A stretch of DNA of 7,248 bases from assembly GCA_021815245.1 (NCBI GenBank), contig JAKAHF010000098.1, positions 1-7,248 of the forward strand. The letters are read 5' to 3'. The position numbers and the translations under genes are program-made. Below, piece after piece: positions 4,558 through 7,248 of the stretch (position 1 is the stretch's first letter; each line of letters starts with the position of its first letter). Source of the DNA: Actinomycetes bacterium (lineage in GTDB: Bacteria > Actinomycetota > Thermoleophilia > RBG-16-64-13). The notes under the pieces are model-generated. The model ran no database searches. It was not told the origin of the DNA and saw only the letters and a program-made list of their open reading frames with translations.

Positions 4558-4602
4558 TTTTGTCCGGGTGATATTGACACAGGGTTTTGTCCGGGTGATA
4601 AT
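4558..4602 (+). promoter_or_regulatory. Strong promoter overlapped by two direct repeats, upstream of the DUF2239 gene
   Basis: TTGACA (4574-4579, perfect -35) is followed after 17 bp by GATAAT (4597-4602, five of six). The 16-bp sequence TTTTGTCCGGGTGATA occurs exactly twice, at 4558-4573 and 4585-4600, with a period of 27 bp. The first copy abuts the -35 box and the second covers the spacer and most of the -10 box. A protein binding both copies would block RNA polymerase. Transcription should begin near 4609, leaving a leader of about 25 nt before the ATG at 4634. Confidence 0.75.
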
Positions 4603-4633
4603 CTTCGTCGTAACCCCGTGATGAGGAGTTGTC

Positions 4634-5197
4634 ATGCATCAGCACTCACGTACCGTCTTCGTTGGCTCTCAGGCAGTTGCGACAGGCACGCACGAGGAGG
4701 TCGTCGCCACCCTTCGCGACCTGGAGTCCAAAGGCGAGGCGCGATCGGTCCTCGTGTTCGACGACGTCACCGGAGAGCAGATCGACGTCGATGTGCGGGC
4801 GAGCCGACCCGCGTCCGCGCCCGAGCCCGCGCCCGAGTCTGAGCCCCGACGCCCGGGACGCCCGAAGCTCGGCGTGGTGGCACGAGAAGTCACGCTGCTT
4901 CCGCGACATTGGGAGTGGCTGAGCGCCCAACCCGGTGGCGCGTCTGTCGCCCTGCGCAAGCTCGTCGAGACCGCCCGCCGCGAGAACGCCCAGAGCGACA
5001 CCACGAGGCGGGCCCAGGAGGGGGCCGTCCGCTTCATGACCGCCATGGCCGGAAACGAGCCGGGGTTCGAGGAGGCATGCCGGGCGCTGTTCGCGGGCGA
5101 CCGCGACACGTTCCGATCGCAGATCGCCCGGTGGCCCAAAGACGTCGCCGACTACTCCGACCGGCTGGCGGCCGAGGCCTTCAGCGTGGCGGAGTAG
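4634..5197 (+). CDS. DUF2239 family protein, possible autoregulator
   Basis: This 187-aa protein matches DUF2239 along its length. It has an N-terminal beta/alpha domain (TVFVGSQAVATGTHEEVVAT, then LVFDDVTGEQIDVDVR), an Ala/Pro/Glu linker at about residues 60-74, and the family core GRPKLGVVAREVTLLPRHWE followed by WLSAQPGGASVALRKLVETA. The C-terminus is a helical domain (RFMTAMAGNEPGFEEACRAL, FAGDRDTFRSQIARWPKDV). The core looks like a beta-helix-helix unit of ribbon-helix-helix type behind a GRPK-like basic patch, which would suit DNA binding; that is inference. The start has TGAGGAG (4622-4628) at good spacing. It is the first gene of a likely two-gene operon, and the direct repeats over its promoter could be its own operators. 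The family's function is not established as far as I know. Confidence 0.85.
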   Translation: MHQHSRTVFVGSQAVATGTHEEVVATLRDLESKGEARSVLVFDDVTGEQIDVDVRASRPASAPEPAPESEPRRPGRPKLGVVAREVTLLPRHWEWLSAQPGGASVALRKLVETARRENAQSDTTRRAQEGAVRFMTAMAGNEPGFEEACRALFAGDRDTFRSQIARWPKDVADYSDRLAAEAFSVAE

Positions 5198-5210
5198 GAG
5201 CGCGCGCTCC
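5197..5210. repeat. Perfect 14-bp palindrome between the DUF2239 and DUF6544-like genes
   Basis: GGAGCGCGCGCTCC is a perfect palindrome beginning at the last base of the DUF2239 stop codon. An alternative pairing of GCGGAG (5189-5194) with CTCCGC (5207-5212) is also possible. No T-run follows, so it is not a standard terminator. It may be an mRNA-stabilising or attenuating hairpin within the operon. Confidence 0.45.
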
Positions 5211-5249
5211 GCTGAAACCCAAAATGTCAGACTCCTCGGGAGGGGATTC

Positions 5250-5999
5250 ATGTCCGACACGCCGTCGCTAGACGAACTCTGGGATTCTGTACCCACGGGC
5301 CAAGGGATCTTCGACCCCCTTGCGCTGACGAACTGTCCCCCCTCGGCAAGACGCTATCTCGAGCACGCCATCGAGCCGGGAACTCGGCTGGCGACGGCGG
5401 TCCGGCTCTCTATGAGCGGCGAGATCAAGCTGAACAAGTGGCTTCCCTTTGAAGCCGAGGAGGTCCTCATCCGCGACCGGGGGTTCGTTTGGTGCGCCAC
5501 CGTGAAGATGGGGGTTGTGCGGCTGAGGGGATTCGACCGTTTCGTCGACGGCGAGGGCCTCATGCGCTGGAAGCTGTTCGGGATCATCCCCGTCATGAGG
5601 TCATCGGGGCCCGATGTCTCCCGGTCGGCTGCCGGCCGGTTCGCCGCGGAGAGTGTCTGGCTCCCATCGGCGCTCATCCCGCACGTGGTCGAGCGGCCCG
5701 AGGGTAGACCCGGGGACCTCGGCGTCGCGCTGCCGGTTGCCGGTCAGCGTGTCGATGTGACGCTCTCGGCCGGACCCTCGGGCGACCTGCGGAGCCTGAG
5801 CCTGGAGCGCTGGGGGGAGCCTGGCACCGGGCAAGGCTACGGTCTGCGGAGCTTCGGAGGGTGGGTCGAGGATGAGCGGTCGTACGATGGCTATACGATC
5901 CCGACCAGACTCCGAGCCGGGTGGCACTTCAACAGCGACAGGTTCGAGTCGGAGGGTGAATTCTTCCGCTGCCGTATCGAGGCTGCCGCGTTCAAGTAG
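5250..5999 (+). CDS. DUF6544 (DUF6920)-like family protein
   Basis: This 249-aa protein matches, from memory, the family now called DUF6544/DUF6920. Features seen in order are RYLEHAIEPG near residue 31, LSMSGEIKLNKWLPFEAEEV, GFVWCATVKMG, DRFVDGEGLMRWKLFGIIPV, then the strongest block GPDVSRSAAGRFAAESVWLP (S/A-rich core) with SALIPH. These are followed by LERWGEP, RSFGGWVEDERSYDGYTIPT, and RAGWHFNSDRFESEGEFFRC close to the end. The function is unknown; the regular beta-rich pattern suggests a lipid- or ligand-binding fold. ATG 5250 is supported by GGGAGGGG at 5238-5245. The gap of 52 bp after DUF2239 and the absence of a promoter between them suggest co-transcription. Confidence 0.82.
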   Translation: MSDTPSLDELWDSVPTGQGIFDPLALTNCPPSARRYLEHAIEPGTRLATAVRLSMSGEIKLNKWLPFEAEEVLIRDRGFVWCATVKMGVVRLRGFDRFVDGEGLMRWKLFGIIPVMRSSGPDVSRSAAGRFAAESVWLPSALIPHVVERPEGRPGDLGVALPVAGQRVDVTLSAGPSGDLRSLSLERWGEPGTGQGYGLRSFGGWVEDERSYDGYTIPTRLRAGWHFNSDRFESEGEFFRCRIEAAAFK

Positions 6000-6000
6000 A

Positions 6001-6020
6001 GTTTCCGGGTCCGTGGAAAC
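6001..6020 (+). terminator. Weak hairpin after the DUF6544-like gene
   Basis: GTTTCC (6001-6006) and GGAAAC (6015-6020) form a 6-bp stem with an 8-nt loop directly after the stop codon. There is no U-tract, so termination would have to be Rho-assisted or incomplete. It could also only protect the 3' end of the message. Confidence 0.35.
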
Positions 6021-6056
6021 GGCCCACCGAGGGCGTGCTCGTGACGGCACATCGCG

Positions 6057-6067
6057 TATTCTAGAAT
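6057..6067 (+). promoter_or_regulatory. Possible -10 box within a palindrome upstream of the gene at 6111
   Basis: TATTCT (6057-6062) fits a -10 box in four of six positions. It overlaps a perfect 10-bp palindrome ATTCTAGAAT (6058-6067), the only AT-rich spot in this 110-bp interval. No good -35 box is seen 17 bp upstream. A start near 6069 would leave a leader of about 40 nt before the GTG at 6111, which has GGGGGGA just upstream. Confidence 0.3.
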
Positions 6068-6110
6068 CTGAGAGTCGCCGGGCAACGAGTGGCGCGAAGG
6101 GGGGATTCCT

Positions 6111-6449
6111 GTGAAAGAGAGCGCGATTGGGTCATCAGCTCCCACTGTGGTCTATGACGCGTACATCGACTACGCCAAGGAGCATGCCCTCGACGTGCCC
6201 ATGCCGCTCGCCGTGTCCATCTGCATGGACGTCGCGGCCGATCTTGGTCTCAGGCTGAAGTCTAAGTCCGACTCCACCCTCGTGTTTCGGGAGCGCTTGT
6301 TGTTGGGTGGCGCGTGGCTGACCACGTTCGGGCACTCTCCAGCACCTACCTCGCCGCTGTGGCGGAAGAGGCGCAGGCAGGTCTTCCGCGCATCCCTCCG
6401 CGCAAACCGACAGGACGGCGGCGGCTACTCCGCGCCTTGGCGCTCGTGA
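6111..6449 (+). CDS. 5' part of a probably frameshifted gene, unknown family
   Basis: The frame starts at GTG 6111 with AGGGGGGA about 6 nt upstream. The first 75 or so residues look like real protein: VVYDAYIDYAKEHALDVPMP, LAVSICMDVAADLGLRLKSK, and STLVFRERLLLGGAWLTTFG, an alpha-then-beta pattern. After that the frame becomes proline- and arginine-rich (PLWRKRRRQVFRASLRANRQ) and stops at 6449, which is typical of an out-of-frame tail. In the frame shifted by -1, a good amphipathic helix begins at the same place (SSTYLAAVAEEAQAG) and leads into three membrane helices. The simplest reading is a single gene 6111-6700 with an indel near 6320-6345. No family was recognised. It may also be two overlapping genes, or the frameshift may be a sequencing error. 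Confidence 0.6.
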   Translation: MKESAIGSSAPTVVYDAYIDYAKEHALDVPMPLAVSICMDVAADLGLRLKSKSDSTLVFRERLLLGGAWLTTFGHSPAPTSPLWRKRRRQVFRASLRANRQDGGGYSAPWRS

Positions 6450-6700
6450 ACTGGCTGCCCGTCGCCGTTCTGGTAGCATTCGCCGTCGGAGTCGTGGCGA
6501 TCATTGCGATGAATCAGGGCGGGCTCCATGCCCGAGCCCTCAGCCCCGTCGTCCCATCCCTGGCCGTGCTGATGGTGGTCAACTCGATCGGGCGCCGGCG
6601 GATCCTGGGGCTGTCGTGGCGGGAGTCGATCGCCGGAGCTCACGCGGTGATTGCGCTGGTCATCATCGCTCTCAACTTCGGGCTCACGTTCCTCGCCTAG
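6314..6700 (+). CDS. Membrane-spanning 3' part of the probably frameshifted gene
   Basis: This is a 128-residue frame if read from GTG 6314, which has no good ribosome binding site. It is more likely the continuation of the gene begun at 6111. It holds an amphipathic helix (YLAAVAEEAQAGLP), a basic stretch (RKPTGRRRLLR), then a membrane helix (LALVNWLPVAVLVAFAVGVV). Two more follow: SPVVPSLAVLMVVNSI and, after an RRRILGLSWRES loop, AVIALVIIALNFGLTFLA at the C-terminus. By the positive-inside rule the arginine-rich linker should be cytoplasmic. No family was recognised. It ends 37 bp before the stop codon of the convergent B3/4 gene. Confidence 0.68.
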   Translation: MADHVRALSSTYLAAVAEEAQAGLPRIPPRKPTGRRRLLRALALVNWLPVAVLVAFAVGVVAIIAMNQGGLHARALSPVVPSLAVLMVVNSIGRRRILGLSWRESIAGAHAVIALVIIALNFGLTFLA

Positions 6701-6717
6701 CCGGCCTGCTTGGCGGG

Positions 6718-6732
6718 CGTCGCTCTTCGACG
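6718..6732. terminator. Small hairpin between convergent genes
   Basis: CGTCG (6718-6722) and CGACG (6728-6732) form a 5-bp stem with a CTCTT loop in the 37-bp gap between two convergent stop codons. It is short and has no U-tract on either strand. It is noted because it is the only candidate bidirectional terminator here. Confidence 0.3.
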
Positions 6733-6737
6733 GCCTC

Positions 6738-7248
6738 CTACGGCGCCAACGAGATACGCGGATTGTCGGCCGTCAGATAGTCGATCCGGCTCGTGCCTCC
6801 GCAGAACCGCTTGATCAACTCGGCCACCTCGGCCGCGGCCTCTTCTACCTCCGACCGCGTGATCGGCGGCAGGCCGTCGACGTTGAACTCGATGGCGGTG
6901 GTCTCGGGCAGGGTCAGGGTGTGGTTGCCCTGGCGCCAGGTCCAGCGGCGGGTGAGCACCGTGTTGGTGCTGTTCTCGACGAAGATGACCTCGCCGGGGA
7001 GGGGATGCTCCAGCTCCTCCGAGCCGAAGGGCACGAAGTTCTCGTCACCGGTCGCGAAGCGCAGCTCGATGTCGCCCTGCAGCAAGTCGATGGCGTGGGC
7101 GCCGGCCGGCAGCATGTGGCGCAGCGACATGATGTTGCCCAGGTCGACGAGGGCGCTGATGGAGGGTAGCTCGTCGCCCCGTCCGGCGCGGCGGGCCATG
7201 GCCTCGATTGACGACCGGAATTCCGACGGCTTGGCCCCGAACGCCCGG
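6738..7248 (-). CDS. B3/4 (PheRS beta B3/B4-like) domain protein, 5' end missing
   Basis: The minus-strand frame runs in from the right edge and ends at a TAG at 6738-6740, giving 169 residues. It matches free-standing proteins with the B3/4 domain known from the beta subunit of phenylalanyl-tRNA synthetase. The matching features are RAFGAKPSEFRSSIEAMARR, LPSISALVDLGNIMSLRHML, AGAHAIDLLQGDIELRFATG, and GEVIFVENSTNTVLTRRWTW with RQGNHT and a C-terminal EVAELIKRFCGG. The ATG at 7197-7199 is internal, because homology continues upstream of it to the window edge. In PheRS this fold helps shape the editing site; what the stand-alone proteins do is unclear. This is an ordinary chromosomal gene, on the opposite strand to everything else here. 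Confidence 0.85.
   Translation of the reverse strand, partial: RAFGAKPSEFRSSIEAMARRAGRGDELPSISALVDLGNIMSLRHMLPAGAHAIDLLQGDIELRFATGDENFVPFGSEELEHPLPGEVIFVENSTNTVLTRRWTWRQGNHTLTLPETTAIEFNVDGLPPITRSEVEEAAAEVAELIKRFCGGTSRIDYLTADNPRISLAP

Noticed and set aside
3517..4635. A 372-codon open frame on the minus strand.
   Set aside because: It lies antisense to the membrane protein end, attC-like site 6, the ORF-poor stretch and the 99-aa lipoprotein. Its translation is low-complexity, rich in Arg, His, Pro and Thr, with no recognisable domain.
5238..5271. An alternative short frame from ATG 5224 overlapping the start of the DUF6544-like gene.
   Set aside because: It encodes only about 15 residues in a different frame and overlaps a well-supported start; no sign of a leader peptide.
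1..7248. CRISPR array, tRNA, rRNA or insertion sequence.
   Set aside because: No regularly spaced identical repeats with spacers, no cloverleaf with a TTCRANY-type arm, no rRNA-like sequence, and no transposase reading frame were seen. The regularly placed repeats are variable inverted repeats at gene ends, not CRISPR repeats.

Overview
The window is high-GC DNA (roughly 60-65 % by eye) with several GTG starts, strong GGAGG-type ribosome binding sites and short Gram-positive-style lipoprotein signals. DUF2239, DUF6544-like and B3/4-domain proteins are present. Together these suggest an Actinomycetota-like bacterium, possibly a sediment or subsurface lineage. This is inference: no rRNA or other phylogenetic marker is present.

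Positions 1 to about 3700, and perhaps to about 4550, look like an integron gene-cassette array seen without its integrase. All genes point the same way (+). Each of the first six units ends in an imperfect inverted repeat of about 45-62 bp. These repeats have attC architecture: an R''-like box (GCGTAAC, GCGTGAC or TCCTGAC) at or just after the stop codon, an imperfect stem with unpaired bases, and an R' box GTTRRRY-like core (GTTAGAC, GTTAGCG, GTTGGGC and others). Right arms at 1930, 2321 and 3102 share a CCGCTGACCGG-YYGAG core, as expected for sites of one array. The cargo, in order, is: the tail of a HEPN-like ORF (partial), a higBA toxin-antitoxin pair, a 328-aa lipoprotein, a 105-aa lipoprotein, a DMP19/DUF4375 protein, a GNAT-HigA chimera, and a four-helix membrane protein. 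Next come an ORF-poor stretch of about 490 bp and a 99-aa lipoprotein with 13-residue repeats, for which I found only attC-like remnants.

From about 4555 the character changes. A strong promoter (TTGACA-17-GATAAT) overlaps two 16-bp direct repeats and drives a DUF2239 gene followed by a DUF6544-like gene, probably an operon. After that comes a membrane-protein gene that appears split by a frameshift (6111-6700). Converging on it from the right is the 3' part of a B3/4-domain gene on the minus strand, cut by the window edge.

The most notable points are these. (1) The likely cassette array lies in a genome of non-proteobacterial appearance. (2) One 70-aa ORF joins the first 43 residues of a GNAT acetyltransferase to the last 25 or so of a HigA antitoxin followed by HigA's attC, a fossil of a deletion that merged two cassettes. 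(3) The higBA promoter has a perfect palindrome between its -35 and -10 boxes and appears to make a leaderless GTG transcript. (4) The DUF2239 gene has repeats over its promoter and a ribbon-helix-helix-like segment in its product, suggesting autoregulation.
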